DNA of 50,914 nt from a bacterium (GTDB taxonomy: Bacteria; Chloroflexota; Dormibacteria; Aeolococcales; Bog-877). The DNA lies in NCBI GenBank assembly GCA_021827985.1, contig JAKATL010000013.1, positions 1 to 50,914 on the forward strand, written 5' to 3'. Position 1 is the stretch's first letter; each line of letters starts with the position of its first letter. The notes under the pieces were generated by a model. The model was not told the DNA's origin and did not search any database. It saw only the letters and a program-made list of their open reading frames with translations. Shown here piece after piece: positions 50,710-50,914 of the stretch. Position numbers and translations under genes: made by a program.

Positions 50710-50914
50710 TCAAACCGTGACAAATGCGACAGAGGTCTGAGGACCACCGATCGAGCCGGTGGGCTCCGGGGCGATCCCGGGTCCTGCTTCACAGCCACCA
50801 GCCGGGCGAGGCCCGGTCTTACGGTCGGCTCCACAGGCAGTTAACGTCTCCGCCGCACTGGCGGTGACGGCCGGGTGGGCCCACCCGGCGAGGTTGATCG
50901 CGGCGTTGAGGTCC
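50710..50914 (-). CDS. tnpB: TnpB (IS200/IS605-type RNA-guided nuclease) C-terminus, cut by window edge
   Basis: The reverse strand reads DLNAAINLAGWAHPAVTASA followed by AETLTACGADRKTGPRPAGG and ends at TGA 50710-50712. D-L-N-A-A-x-N-L-A is the RuvC-III motif of TnpB with its catalytic Asp. The following S-A-x-E-T-L-x-A-C-G-A stretch and the proline-rich tail are usual for actinobacterial-type TnpB proteins. The 3' end of tnpB normally also encodes the scaffold of its guide RNA, which would run into the start of the NuoL-like gene. The zinc-finger and earlier RuvC motifs lie outside the window. Confidence 0.85.
   Translation of the reverse strand, partial: DLNAAINLAGWAHPAVTASAAETLTACGADRKTGPRPAGGCEAGPGIAPEPTGSIGGPQTSVAFVTV

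Overview
The window is a very G+C-rich bacterial segment (clearly above 60% G+C by eye) with tightly packed genes, many 4-nt start/stop overlaps and many convergent genes that overlap at their 3' ends. Its gene content suggests a soil-type lineage near Chloroflexota, Candidatus Dormibacterota or Actinomycetota. The pointers are MurT/GatD lipid II amidation, a LytR-CpsA-Psr protein, a MarP-type protease ending in the same GTG-x-CVS tail as mycobacterial MarP, the tiny bS22-type ribosomal protein, F420/FMN-type PPOX and LLM proteins, and frequent leaderless promoters. I cannot fix the phylum without a tree; Dormibacterota/Chloroflexota is my best guess. Both window ends lie inside transposon genes (IS1634-type transposase on the left, TnpB C-terminus on the right), so this may be a whole contig that broke at repeats.

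Layout. 1-1440: transposase fragment, then an Xre-type regulator coupled to a catalytically dead ClpP-like protein. 1380-6464 (minus): a respiratory operon encoding two cytochrome bd subunit I-like proteins, a small membrane protein, a Rieske protein and a fused b6-type cytochrome b. 6527-15833: housekeeping genes (holA, rpsT, ispE, murT-gatD, lipoprotein, ppk1, PPOX protein, rpiA, membrane protein). 15925-24624: marP, MarR regulator plus MFS exporter, fabI, LCP protein, membrane-anchored propeller, GH63 glucosidase. 24637-28578 (minus): an electron-transfer operon (small anchored protein, ApbE, ferric-reductase-like cytochrome, NuoF-like protein, ferredoxin). 28651-30052: a Fur-family regulator with a Nur-like operator and a NicO-like nickel/cobalt transporter. 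30077-32238: a two-component system. 32423-36652: an orphan terminator, a mini site-2-protease-like protein, cysE-cysK, two Ala tRNAs, a decayed AhpD-like gene, a HIT protein and bS22. 36805-40484: AAA ATPase and divergent PBP1A. 40481-46376 (minus): rplU-rpmA-obg-nadD-rsfS-LLM and maf-lipoprotein. 46444-50697 (minus): four membrane proteins resembling complex I/antiporter subunits, with no lysine in any of them.

How parts work together. MurT/GatD, PBP1A, LCP and probably MarP serve a Gram-positive-style wall. The bc-bd operon looks like a quinol-oxidising cytochrome b/Rieske core that could pass electrons to a bd-like partner, with no cytochrome c encoded nearby. The 24.6-28.6 kb operon looks like NADH- or ferredoxin-linked electron export through a membrane cytochrome, with ApbE for flavinylation. 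A nickel regulator and transporter sit divergent to it. The most unusual items are the bc-bd operon, the lysine-free antiporter-like module, a repeated -10-box/6-nt/start-codon arrangement, two probable CTG starts formed at CTGA overlaps, and a structured + strand region with a strong terminator but no gene in front of it.
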